DNA from: Methanosarcina horonobensis HB-1 = JCM 15518
GTDB lineage: Archaea > Halobacteriota > Methanosarcinia > Methanosarcinales > Methanosarcinaceae
DNA: 64,000 nucleotides
Direction: 5' to 3'
Assembly: GCF_000970285.1 (NCBI RefSeq)
Contig: NZ_CP009516.1
Location: forward strand, 2,335,036 to 2,399,035
Part shown: positions 45,961-55,233 of the stretch, piece after piece
Layout of the letters: each line of letters begins with the position of its first letter
Numbering within the stretch: the stretch's first letter is position 1
Program-made: the position numbers and the translations under genes
The notes under the pieces: model-generated
Told to the model about the DNA's origin: nothing
The model's input: only the letters and a program-made list of their open reading frames with translations
Database searches by the model: none

Positions 45961-46251
45961 TTACAGTCTCAAAATAGAACCAACTTTATACTCAGCCACA
46001 TGTCTTTCCACAATAACAGCCCCTTCCAACCTCGGGTCATATGTGGCCACGAATTTTGTTGGATGGTAAAAGTGGGTCAGGAAACAGTAGAGCCATATGG
46101 GGCCTCTTCCGCTAAGGACTACTCCTTTTGCTCCGTTGATTTCTGGGGGAGCGATTGTTGATAGGTCTTCTGGAGCGAGAACGTCGGGTATTTCAAATAA
46201 GACGAGAGTATAGTCATCTTTTTCTACTGTGTTGAAATTTACTTTGCTCAT
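45961..46251 (-). CDS. csx3: Csx3 ring nuclease (Crn3)
   Basis: 96 residues from MSKVNFNTVEKDDYTLVLFE at 46251; the upstream extension is not conserved. The Csx3 core is clear: VLAPEDLSTIAPP, GVVLSGRGPIWLYCFLTHFY, and HPTKFVATYDPRLEGAVIVE with the conserved His and Asp. Csx3/Crn3 breaks down cyclic tetra-adenylate in a manganese-dependent way and so switches off type III signalling. It lies between cas6 and the second membrane-CARF gene, so the off-switch is produced with the effectors. Confidence 0.88.
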   Translation of the reverse strand: MSKVNFNTVEKDDYTLVLFEIPDVLAPEDLSTIAPPEINGAKGVVLSGRGPIWLYCFLTHFYHPTKFVATYDPRLEGAVIVERHVAEYKVGSILRL

Positions 46252-46327
46252 AATTTCCCTACTTTCACTTAATTTAATATCTTTCACTTAATTTAATATT
46301 TTAGTTTCAAGCATTAGTTTTTCTTAC

Positions 46328-47005
46328 TCAGCCCTGAAAAATTTCATCACTACGAATCTTTCGAACTGTTCCGAAACCTTTGGAAACAGATTTACCTATC
46401 CCTAGATGGTCAGGTATGCAAAAATTGGCCATGAAACCACCATCAAATGAGGTTATAACAGTATCTTTGTATCTCGACTTTGTAGGGAGAAGGTCAATAT
46501 CGCATTTTATCTGGTCAGGAACAGAATAACCAAGAGATTTTGACATCGAGAGCAGGTTTCCTTTCAGAATATTTCGTAAAAGCTCCACTTTTTCTTCATT
46601 ATTCTCGGTAAGTTTGAATTTCTCGTAGTTTTTCTGACTGAGGGCAAACCAGGGATGCAAGAATTCGTAAAAGTAGATCTTGCTGCAGAGCCCGAACTCT
46701 TCTTTCTTGAGCTTCATCGTCCTTTCGACGATTTCGTAGTCCTTGCCGTTTATATTGATTGTATCAAACTTATCAAAAATTTCTTTTAGTATATCAGTCC
46801 CTTCACTGATCCCGATCAGGAGAGGGTCTTCTCCAATAAATTTAAACTGAACAAGAGGATAGCTGTAAACAAACTGGTCAGTATTATGGTTATGCAGCTC
46901 AATTAGATCATTAAATTTTGATGCGAAGAAGCCTCGCATCGAAAATAAACTTCTTTGTAAGTCTTCAGTTGATCTGAAGGTCATTTCAAGGATTTTCAGG
47001 ATCAT
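46328..47005 (-). CDS. cas6: Cas6 crRNA-processing endoribonuclease
   Basis: About 225 residues; ATG 47005 is used, the upstream TTG being less likely. The C-terminal glycine-rich loop GIGKSVSKGFGTVRK is the Cas6 signature. The N-terminal ferredoxin-like part has LHNHN (His38 and His40), placed where this subgroup carries its candidate catalytic histidine, followed by YPLVQFKF. It cuts the repeat transcript of the neighbouring array and leaves the ATTGAAAC 5' handle. It follows the RAMP gene by 65 bases. Confidence 0.82.
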   Translation of the reverse strand: MILKILEMTFRSTEDLQRSLFSMRGFFASKFNDLIELHNHNTDQFVYSYPLVQFKFIGEDPLLIGISEGTDILKEIFDKFDTININGKDYEIVERTMKLKKEEFGLCSKIYFYEFLHPWFALSQKNYEKFKLTENNEEKVELLRNILKGNLLSMSKSLGYSVPDQIKCDIDLLPTKSRYKDTVITSFDGGFMANFCIPDHLGIGKSVSKGFGTVRKIRSDEIFQG

Positions 47006-47069
47006 AGGTTTCAAACTTATAATAATTCATGCCTGCAAGAGGATTAGCAAAAACTTGTTTCTATGAGAT

Positions 47070-48935
47070 TCATACGTTTTCTGGAATTGGTAGCACTTTT
47101 CTTTCTTTGAACTCTTTAATGCCCATGTAGGTTGTTTTCTTACTTTTCTCAAGTTTTTTACCATTTTCTACATCAAGTAATATTCGAAGCTGTTTAAGAC
47201 GGGGAGTATTCCAGAGTGAATCACCAATGCCTTTCTCTTCAGTCAGAATCTTAGTCAATATATGATTCTCAAAGATCGAAATGATATCCTCTATTGCATC
47301 GCTCCTTTGCTCAGTTTCTGCCAAATTCCATGAATTACTAACAAAAAGAGTTGAGTATCTTTTAGATCTCTTTGAACTGTAAAGTTTAAGAGTTATCTTA
47401 ACACTCCCTAATCCTAAAGGCTTACCCATTCCAATTTTGTGAGCGCATCCATCTGGAAGCTTCAATACAAAAAGCAATGCTCCCAGTTCATTTTCAGTAA
47501 GATTTTCATAGCGTATTTTGAACTTAAATTTAGTATTGGGTTTCACAGGTTTTATTTTCGTTAATATATTTTTGTTTTTTGCAATAGAGTCACGATTTTG
47601 TTCCCAATTTTTTCCAGATTTGTGCCAATAGAATTTATTGCCTCTTATTCTAACGTTGTCGTTGTAGTTTTCCAAGTTGTCTTTATTATTTTCTTTCTGT
47701 TCCAGATAAAGTTGGATAGACGTTGGTTTTGGACCTAACATTATTTGGGGGATTGTCTCTCTCATAACTGGATTTTCAGTAGGATTTAACAAAAGAGCAT
47801 CTTCGAAAAATACTCTACCAGCCAAAGAACTTTTATCGAGATTTCTTCCTTCCTCAAAAGTTGTTCCAAATAAAGCATTCGCAAAATCGAGTTTATTTTT
47901 ATATTTTGTGTTGTTTACTGGTATATGCTCTCCAATAGATTTTTTATATGATAGTCGGAAGAGTGCAGTATGTCCAAAAGAAACTCTCTCTTTTTTTTCG
48001 TTGTCTACCCATTCAACATAAAAACATGGGACTTCACTTTTTTCATCACATAATTTCAAAAGATCCGGGACAAACTTTCCTCTGTTTTCATCCAATTTAT
48101 AATTTAAGATATCTTCTTCTGGAATTTTAACTCGACTTTCAGTATCCCCATTTATTTCGTTTATGATCCAATCATGTTTCTTGTTATCCATTTTTCCCGA
48201 AACGACAATGTGAACACCATCTTGGATTTCATAAAAATGAAAATAGCGTCTTTCTTCTCCTAAGTTTCTAATTTTATTTTCAGATTCTTCTATTTCAATA
48301 CTTTTAAACTGTTTTCCTTGCAAGTCTATTTTAGCCGGGCATATGAAATAGTCGAATCCTTCTTTCACGAGGTATCCAGCGGACATTTTATATATTGAGT
48401 TCCCTGAAATTTCATCTATCGGTTTCATCTGATTACTGTATTCTTCTCGCAAACTTTTGCTACTGCCTGCAAAAGCCCTGAAGTAAAGGTTCTTTTCTTC
48501 AAAAAAGCCAAATTTCCCCCAACTAGCGACTTCCAAAAGATTACGCACCATTCCACGAAGACTGCTGCCAGGGATGCGAACTTGTTTAGCTGGAGAAAAG
48601 AAGTCTGACTTATCTTTTGCTAGCTTTTGCTCTCTTGCTTCTTCTTCAGTCAAACTTCCTCTTATATAAGTAGGTGTTAGAGTTTCGAGTTCGCATTCAA
48701 TATATCCTGTGCACCTACTCTCCATATAACTTCCATGTATACCTTTGCTTGGCAAACTATCCGCCAGAACCAGTTTACCATTTAATGGAACAAAATTATA
48801 TGGCGCCCTTGAAACATCGTTCAAAGGGTCGTTTTCAGAAAATCCTACATTCTCTATTTTTTGTTCGTGAAAACTGAGATCTTGGTTTTGAGATCTTAAA
48901 TTAATATTATTGCATGTCCCTACTTTGCTCGCCAT
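47070..48935 (-). CDS. Large RAMP-superfamily protein of type III-D (TIGR03986 type)
   Basis: 621 residues. A RAMP domain near the N-terminus has [33 protein letters not shown] and [19 protein letters not shown]. Further RAMP-like features near residues 345-400 include [22 protein letters not shown]-terminal glycine loop has [19 protein letters not shown]. The family occurs in III-D effector operons; its place in the complex is not fully known. It starts five bases after the csx19 stop and is therefore part of the effector operon. Confidence 0.82.
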
Positions 48936-48940
48936 CTATA

Positions 48941-49582
48941 TCACCATCCCAATAATTTACCATGTTTGTTTATGAACGAAACAAACCTAGAATCAAAATA
49001 ACTGGCCTGCATGTAGGAGGAATTATCATTTTGGAACTCATTAGTTTTAGATCCGTCGGTTTTGTAAGTTATGTAATTGCGGGTCAGAATAAACAGTCTG
49101 TTTTCGCCATCGTCCACTTCAATTCCTATTAATGGAACAATAATCTTCATTCCCCTTTTTTCAGTAAGCTCTGTGAAGTTTTCGTCAAGGCTATTTGCTT
49201 TTGTTCCCCATAAGACCTGCATCGCATCAACAACATCAGTATTATCGCCTACTTCGTCTACTCTCAACCTAAAGGCAAAATCACCAGAGTAACCATTCCA
49301 TCGTTTTCTCCACAGCAGGAGTTCCTTATCCTGATTAAATAATCTCATTTTCTGTATAAACTCAGGTTTCGGAAGATCTTTCCTATAAAAAAGGAAACTA
49401 GTACCATCGTATCTACCGAACAGAACTTTATTGTCAAGATAAAAAACGCAAAATCCCGTCTCTCCAAACTTATCACATGCAAGGGCTTCGAGAGAAGAGA
49501 AATCTGATAGGCTATATTGTTTACAGGTCTCGGTGCAGGATTTCTTTTCTCTCAAGTTAAGTTCAAGTGCCTTTACTTTCAT
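48941..49582 (-). CDS. csx19: Csx19 (type III-D accessory subunit)
   Basis: 213 residues. Family pattern: KVLFGRYDGTSFLFY, RLFNQDKELLLWRKRWNGYS, then FRLRVDEVGDN and a C-terminal YITYKTDGSKTNEFQN. Csx19 (TIGR03984) is found with Csx10 in III-D systems and may stand in for the small subunit; that role is an inference. Its ATG overlaps the stop of the double-RAMP gene by four bases (ATGA), showing translational coupling. Confidence 0.78.
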   Translation of the reverse strand: MKVKALELNLREKKSCTETCKQYSLSDFSSLEALACDKFGETGFCVFYLDNKVLFGRYDGTSFLFYRKDLPKPEFIQKMRLFNQDKELLLWRKRWNGYSGDFAFRLRVDEVGDNTDVVDAMQVLWGTKANSLDENFTELTEKRGMKIIVPLIGIEVDDGENRLFILTRNYITYKTDGSKTNEFQNDNSSYMQASYFDSRFVSFINKHGKLLGW

Positions 49583-51066
49583 GCTTCCAGCTCCTGTTTG
49601 ACACTTACTGCAAACCTGTTCAACTCTTCAACAGCATCCTTGTCAGAAAAAATTAAATTTCCTTCTTTTTCTTCAATCGAAAGCTCTTTATCTTCCCATT
49701 TTATTGCGGCAGAAAGTCCCTGCAAAACGCCTCTTCCTACATTTTTCTCTCCACCGATTGCAAGATCTCCGCACCATAGGTCCTTAAGAACCTGCATCAT
49801 CAGACCCGCTTCCCATGGCTCATATTTTTCAATTTTGATTTTTACATTTAGAGCTTCGTCATTTCCTTTTGACCAGAGAGGCATGCTCTCAAAAAGGGCT
49901 GATTTTACAGTCCCTCCAGTGAAACGGTCTATTTTAATCCTTGTCTGTAATTCAGGCTCAACATTGGTGATTTTAGTTTCTTCAACCTGGACACGGCTCT
50001 TTATTTCTGCTTTAGACTCGTCACAATCTCTTTTATCTCCACATTTTAAATTCTTCCCGGCAATACCGAATAAGCAATCGATCTTATCTTCAGCAGTATT
50101 CTCTTTGGGATTAAGGGTTTTGAGAATTTTTAATGCCCTGTGCCTGATTGCTCCTTTTAAGGAGGTTCCTGGGAGTACGTATTTACCGGCTGAAGTCAGG
50201 CTTGTTGAATCGGGCATATTAGCTTTTTCAGAATAAGCCCGGATAATTATGGAATTTTTTATGGCAAATTTTGCATCGATCGAGAAGGTTCTATTTTCTA
50301 TCAGGTACGGTTCCATTTTCCATTCCGATCCCTCTCCCTGATAGTCCGATTTCTGCCATTCCTGTTTTAACCATTCCAAAACATCATTTTTATTATTAAA
50401 ATCTAAATGAATTACATGGATATCCTGAAGCTCGCACCTTCCAAATCCGCTGTTTGTTTTAGCACCTATGGACAATTTGCCATTTTTAAGGACATCAATA
50501 AGTGTTGCAAGAATCTTCTGGTACTTTTCTTTCGAATTATTCCCTCTGAGAGTTAATTCCCAGAAAAGATCAAATTCAGCATTTTCTTCTATCAATTCAA
50601 AGTCATATTTTCCACTTTTTTCCGCAGTCTGGCTTCTTGGATCTATTTTTACACCATCTCTAATCCTGACACTTGCATCCTTAGGGAAGAGGTCGTAACA
50701 GATGAAAGCACTTTGGAAAGATTCTTTACAATAAATACACAGCCTTCGATACGGACAATTCCGGTCGTCACATATTAAAGCGCTCAGATAAGATTCTTCT
50801 TTCTTTCCATTTCCTGTTTTTTTACGGTGAATCCCCCAGAAGCATTCTGAATCATAATATAATTGATCCTGGAAATTGTCTTCAAAATAATGCCTCAATG
50901 CACCTGCAAGAGAAGTTCCGGGAATAAACGGATTTCCTTTTGAGTCCTTCATTACTTCTATGTCAGCCAGATCATCATTTCCGCTTCCAAGAAGCAATGG
51001 GGACAGGAGTTTAAGCTTCCCTTTTACAATGGTTTTTCCAACCACAGATTCCTCGGTTAGGCCCAT
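49579..51066 (-). CDS. Fused double Csm3-like RAMP backbone protein
   Basis: 495 residues with two RAMP domains. The first (about 12-235) has LLSPLLLGSGNDDLADIEV and NPFIPGTSLAGALRHYFED, with Asp35 a candidate RNA-cleaving residue, and SIGAKTNSGFGRC as glycine loop. The second (about 250-480) has KYVLPGTSLKGAIRHRALK and AIGGEKNVGRGVLQG. A Cys cluster between them (CDDRNCPYRRLCIYC) may bind zinc. Such proteins hold the crRNA and cut target RNA at 6-nt steps. The start overlaps the csx10 stop by one base. Confidence 0.85.
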   Translation of the reverse strand: MGLTEESVVGKTIVKGKLKLLSPLLLGSGNDDLADIEVMKDSKGNPFIPGTSLAGALRHYFEDNFQDQLYYDSECFWGIHRKKTGNGKKEESYLSALICDDRNCPYRRLCIYCKESFQSAFICYDLFPKDASVRIRDGVKIDPRSQTAEKSGKYDFELIEENAEFDLFWELTLRGNNSKEKYQKILATLIDVLKNGKLSIGAKTNSGFGRCELQDIHVIHLDFNNKNDVLEWLKQEWQKSDYQGEGSEWKMEPYLIENRTFSIDAKFAIKNSIIIRAYSEKANMPDSTSLTSAGKYVLPGTSLKGAIRHRALKILKTLNPKENTAEDKIDCLFGIAGKNLKCGDKRDCDESKAEIKSRVQVEETKITNVEPELQTRIKIDRFTGGTVKSALFESMPLWSKGNDEALNVKIKIEKYEPWEAGLMMQVLKDLWCGDLAIGGEKNVGRGVLQGLSAAIKWEDKELSIEEKEGNLIFSDKDAVEELNRFAVSVKQELEA

Positions 51067-52823
51067 CAGTTCTCCCTCCTTTCTCTTACAGCCGGGGTTT
51101 TCTTCGATTCTTTCCTCATTTTTGCCAAAAAAGTTATCCAGTAGTGGAAATAAAGTCTGGATCTTGTGTCTTCATCTTCTTTAGGATCGAAATTTATCAA
51201 AGTGCAGGTTTCGTTCAGATTGTAGTCTTCATCGAACTGGGTGAAGATCTCATACTCCTTCGCTTTATAGACATCTTTATTTACAGAAACATCTTTTTCG
51301 TCTTTGGAATTGTTCTTCTTCGGTACTACAAAACTGTACAATGTTTCCTTTATTTTCTCATTTCTGCACTTATCCAGTTTATTTTTTGTAAGTTGAGGAA
51401 AAGCTTCAACAGCGGTCATAAATTTTTTAGGAGAACCTGAATCTCTTAACATAAGATCCATTCTCCCGATAAGAGAATTGGAAGGTATCCTGCTTTTTTC
51501 CTTTAAAAAGCCTGAACAATCTTCCAGTGCTCTCGCTTCAATTCTCGTGTAATACGAATTGAGTATGACATTTTTGACGATATCTTTCACCAGGTCAGGA
51601 ATTTTTCCACCGGGCTTACTGACATTTCCTTTCGGTTCACCTTTTGTTTCTTCTTCCGGCTTATGCAATTCATAGTTTTTCTCTTTCTGCAGATCTATGG
51701 CAAAACGTCCGAAACCTTCACCAGTCCGTTCGCCTATTCCTGTTTTTTGAAGCTCCAGGAGGGACTTTTTTAGCAACTCTTTTATGTCCTTGTCAAGTTG
51801 ATCGTTTGCTACTCGGATTTTTATTTCAAAGCAGGAACCTGCTTTGATCGAATTTTCGCTTGGTTTCTTCAAGAGCCACTTGCTTACAAAATTTTCAACA
51901 ATTTCTGTTTTTTTGAAGCTTTTTGTAATTTCAATATTATCTATGGTTAAATTTAGAGTATCCACGTTCAAAGATTTGGCAAGAGACTTTCTCAAATCGT
52001 TAATCGAAGCCGAAGCAAATCCACATTCGTTGTTGATGAGCGCAGGCGACAGGAAAGTCAAAATAAAATGATTTTTCAATTCATCAAGCGTTAAACCCTG
52101 CAATTCTGACTCATATTTTTCCGGTTCTTTAGAGACCCATGTAAGCTTTGCTTCACCGTATTGGGTACTTTTCGATCTTCCAATTCTGATTTTCCCGCGG
52201 CTTTCAAGCAAAGTTTTTATTTGTCTGAGATCAGTTTCACTTCCAAGAATTCTTCCAGCAAAAATCTGGCCAGAGTCCAGAGATTCATAGTTAAAAATGG
52301 TTCCTTCCTCACTGTGCCCTTTTAACCTGTTTTCTCTTGCATGGTGGAAATTTATTGACTTTTTTACATTTTTAGTGAAAATTTTACTGTCTTCTATGTT
52401 ACTGTCTTCTATATGTTGCCGTTTCTCTATCCTGCAGTAAGTGCCTACATGATTTTTTTGTTTCGTATCTGGGTCTTCTATAATCAAATCAAAGGCTTTA
52501 TTTGCTTCAGTTTCAGGTTCGGCAATTTTATATTTGTTGATTGAGAATGGAGTGGGGAAGAAATAGTTTTTTTGACCATTTTCTTCGTCTGCGATGTAAG
52601 CGTTGGTAAAGATAAGCCCAGAGTTTAAGAACCACCTGTGGAACGTGGGGTCTTCGTGCGCATCTGAGTGGAGATTCGCCTTTTTTATATAGTTATTAGC
52701 GAAAATACCCTGAACGACAGTTCCCGGAATGTAGTCAAGAGTAGAGACCATGTTCGTATCTCCTGAAATCTGTGTCAGAAGCACTGGGGACAATGTTTCT
52801 ATTTCATAAGTGAGTTGATACAT
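51066..52823 (-). CDS. csx10: Csx10 (III-D Cas5-like RAMP)
   Basis: 585 residues. MYQLTYEIETLSPVLLTQIS and STLDYIPGTVVQGIFANNY start the first RAMP domain, with KIRIGRSKSTQYGEAKLTW as glycine loop. A second RAMP-like half has FLSPALINNECGFASASIND and GIGERTGEGFGRFAIDL. Csx10 is the type III-D signature protein and takes the Cas5 position at the crRNA 5' handle. It sits between csm3-like genes with almost no spacing (one base between the upstream stop and its ATG). Confidence 0.85.
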   Translation of the reverse strand: MYQLTYEIETLSPVLLTQISGDTNMVSTLDYIPGTVVQGIFANNYIKKANLHSDAHEDPTFHRWFLNSGLIFTNAYIADEENGQKNYFFPTPFSINKYKIAEPETEANKAFDLIIEDPDTKQKNHVGTYCRIEKRQHIEDSNIEDSKIFTKNVKKSINFHHARENRLKGHSEEGTIFNYESLDSGQIFAGRILGSETDLRQIKTLLESRGKIRIGRSKSTQYGEAKLTWVSKEPEKYESELQGLTLDELKNHFILTFLSPALINNECGFASASINDLRKSLAKSLNVDTLNLTIDNIEITKSFKKTEIVENFVSKWLLKKPSENSIKAGSCFEIKIRVANDQLDKDIKELLKKSLLELQKTGIGERTGEGFGRFAIDLQKEKNYELHKPEEETKGEPKGNVSKPGGKIPDLVKDIVKNVILNSYYTRIEARALEDCSGFLKEKSRIPSNSLIGRMDLMLRDSGSPKKFMTAVEAFPQLTKNKLDKCRNEKIKETLYSFVVPKKNNSKDEKDVSVNKDVYKAKEYEIFTQFDEDYNLNETCTLINFDPKEDEDTRSRLYFHYWITFLAKMRKESKKTPAVRERREN

Positions 52824-52824
52824 T

Positions 52825-53490
52825 TTAAACCTCCACCAATTTTCGAAGCTTTACAATGGATTCATCATATTCGGGAACCTGTTCTCCACTTAAAGAACAG
52901 CTTACAAGCCCGAATCCCCTGTTCCTGTTTGTGCCAATATGTCTCAAATTCCTAGCAGCAAAGGATAGAAAATCAACTTTTTCGATTTCTATTTCTCCTG
53001 AAGTTTCCATCTTTGCAGAGAACTTTAATCCTCTGTTCAGGACTCTTGACGTCCTTAGAGAATGTTCTTTTTTTATTCCTTCTTTCTTAATAGCTGTCTG
53101 TCGCCGGATAGAAGTGAAAGTATTGAGGACAGTGTCTTTTGAAAAAATACTTCTATGTTTGTCTTCCAGCCACTCAACCCACTGCTTGTTTAAAGCATAA
53201 TCTTCGATGTAAGCATTTGAAAAAGAAAGCTCACCACTTTCCGTTTGGCCTATTTCCCCGAAAAGAGAATCGATTTCTTTTTGTGAAACGAACCCAATAC
53301 TTGCTTTTTCGAATATTTCCAGTACTTCTACTGCTGATTCCCTGAGGCAGCCTTTGATCCTTTTTGCAGGAATGTATGGAAGCCCATATTTATCAAAAAC
53401 AATGTCAGAATCAATTGTAGCTCCCCATCCTTCACCTGATCCTATAAGAGTGTCAGAAAGAAGTCCAATATTCAGGTTAAAGCTGGACAT
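52825..53490 (-). CDS. csm3: Csm3-like RAMP backbone protein
   Basis: About 221 residues. LIGSGEGWGATIDSDIVFDK with Asp27 at the usual catalytic position, YGLPYIPAKRIKGCLRESAV, a thumb with TSIRRQTAIKKEGIKKEHSL, and glycine loop GTNRNRGFGLVSC. It belongs to the Cas7 group; several copies or fused relatives coat the crRNA and cleave target RNA. It overlaps the end of cas10 by 14 bases. Confidence 0.85.
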   Translation of the reverse strand: MSSFNLNIGLLSDTLIGSGEGWGATIDSDIVFDKYGLPYIPAKRIKGCLRESAVEVLEIFEKASIGFVSQKEIDSLFGEIGQTESGELSFSNAYIEDYALNKQWVEWLEDKHRSIFSKDTVLNTFTSIRRQTAIKKEGIKKEHSLRTSRVLNRGLKFSAKMETSGEIEIEKVDFLSFAARNLRHIGTNRNRGFGLVSCSLSGEQVPEYDESIVKLRKLVEV

Positions 53491-55144
53491 CACTCACCTC
53501 CTTCTCTTCGAGTTTTATCGGGTAAATTTCCATCAATTCAAGCATATCAAAATAAGGTGTAAATTGTTTCTTATTTTCACATAACCACCCTGTATCTTTA
53601 CATTCAGGATATCCCTCAATTTCAGGCAAAGTACGACCTCGATAACTCATTTCTTGAATGAAAATTTTAGCAGAGTTGGAGCCCATCGTCAGTACTTCTC
53701 TTAATTCTTTAATTTTGGAATTAGGCCATCCTTTTTGCTCGGGTTTTTCAGCCTCTGCGCCGTCATCCATTCCTTTGAAATGCTTGATACCCTTTATGCA
53801 TTTGGAAAAGTTCCGATAATCGTTTTCATTACCAACAACTCTGTAAGGTCTAAGACAAAGGTATCCAGTAGTTACTTCGTAATTGGCTCTGCGGATGTCG
53901 TCCAGTTCCCCTGAGAGACCCCCATATGCAAGGTGAAAATCCAGCCAGGAACTGTTTTCTTCCTTCTTCTTTCTGGATTCTTTTTTAGCATTCTTGCAGA
54001 GATCTTCAGCTAATTCGTAACCACGATAGAAAGGATATTTTGTTTTAGTGATGGCTACACCTGCGCAGGATGACAGCTGTATCTTCTCATCTCCTTTCGT
54101 ACCTTCCTTTTCAGCAAACTTTTCCATGAAAATCTTAGCAAAGTAGATTCCTAGTTTTCCGGGACATACGAAAGTAATATCATCCCCGCCTATGATTATA
54201 GGCCTGATTGGTAAAAGGTGCCAATTGAAATCAAAATAATCATAAATATAATCGTCCGTTTCTATCTTTTCGATTATAATTCCTAAAAGCTCTTCCACTG
54301 ATTTCTTTGTTGAATTTTTTACTGATTTAGAGAGGTTTCGTATTTCTCGAAGTGTTTTACATGATTTGAATGCAGAACCCATGCTATTTCCATCAATATG
54401 TACGATGGCTATGTGGCTGTCGTCATCGCACTGTCCAAGTTCTTCAAACTCTTTGGGAAACTTATATATTTGCTTTAAAACTTTTTTAAAATCCTCATGT
54501 AATTTATCGGTTGCAGCATCAGCAACAGCTAATTTCGCCCTGGCAACTGAAGAAATGTAAACTTTTTTATCTTTCATTGTTTTATCCAAACATTCAGCCG
54601 ACAGCCCCGTCCTATTGCACTCGGCGGTTATCCCATGTCTGGGTAAAGTTGTCTGAGGCTGGTATTTTAATTTGTTTTCAGTCAGCTGTTTAAATATTTT
54701 GGTAATGATATCCGGAAATTTGTCTTTATTGTTCAGGTATCCATCATCAATTGCGCAAATTGCAATATTCGGATTCAGTCCCGGAGTATTTATTAAAAGT
54801 TCTTTTGACCACTCTTTTGCGAGATCTTTTGCCTTTTCTTGATCATTTAAAAAAAGAAGTGCGTTTCCGCCTCCAATATACCCCACTTCGGCCTCAACCC
54901 CAGAGTCAAGGATTCGGATCTCGTCGGCAAAACCATCCGTAGCATCTTCATTTTTTGTCCACTCAGTCCAGCTTTCAAAATCTTTTGCATCAAGACCGAC
55001 TCTTTGCCAGGCTGTCTTAAGATTATCTTCGAATACGTTTTCGACAAGATAAGAAGCTCCGTAGTTCTCCTTCAATTTGTTACTTCCGAAAACATATCTC
55101 TGGATAGAAGCAACTTCCAATAAAACGGCGTAAATAGTGCTCAT
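53477..55144 (-). CDS. cas10: Cas10 without HD domain, cyclase motif intact
   Basis: 555 residues, much shorter than Cas10 with an HD nuclease. It opens directly with a palm-like segment (MSTIYAVLLEVASIQRYVFG) and no N-terminal HD motif. The first palm has IAIVHIDGNSMGSAF. The second has the catalytic GGDD at residues 319-322 (IIIGGDDITFVC). A Cys/His region and a C-terminal helical domain follow. It is therefore expected to make cyclic oligoadenylate on target RNA binding but not to cleave DNA through HD. That fits the flanking CARF proteins and Csx3. It is the first cas gene of the effector operon, 89 bases after the membrane-CARF gene. Confidence 0.92.
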   Translation of the reverse strand: MSTIYAVLLEVASIQRYVFGSNKLKENYGASYLVENVFEDNLKTAWQRVGLDAKDFESWTEWTKNEDATDGFADEIRILDSGVEAEVGYIGGGNALLFLNDQEKAKDLAKEWSKELLINTPGLNPNIAICAIDDGYLNNKDKFPDIITKIFKQLTENKLKYQPQTTLPRHGITAECNRTGLSAECLDKTMKDKKVYISSVARAKLAVADAATDKLHEDFKKVLKQIYKFPKEFEELGQCDDDSHIAIVHIDGNSMGSAFKSCKTLREIRNLSKSVKNSTKKSVEELLGIIIEKIETDDYIYDYFDFNWHLLPIRPIIIGGDDITFVCPGKLGIYFAKIFMEKFAEKEGTKGDEKIQLSSCAGVAITKTKYPFYRGYELAEDLCKNAKKESRKKKEENSSWLDFHLAYGGLSGELDDIRRANYEVTTGYLCLRPYRVVGNENDYRNFSKCIKGIKHFKGMDDGAEAEKPEQKGWPNSKIKELREVLTMGSNSAKIFIQEMSYRGRTLPEIEGYPECKDTGWLCENKKQFTPYFDMLELMEIYPIKLEEKEVSDVQL

Positions 55145-55233
55145 GTATAACCAACTCTACAAATCCCGAAATATCATAAGACTTCTGTCGTTCCTGAAAA
55201 TTTACAAATCAATATCATAATTTTAATTAAGTC

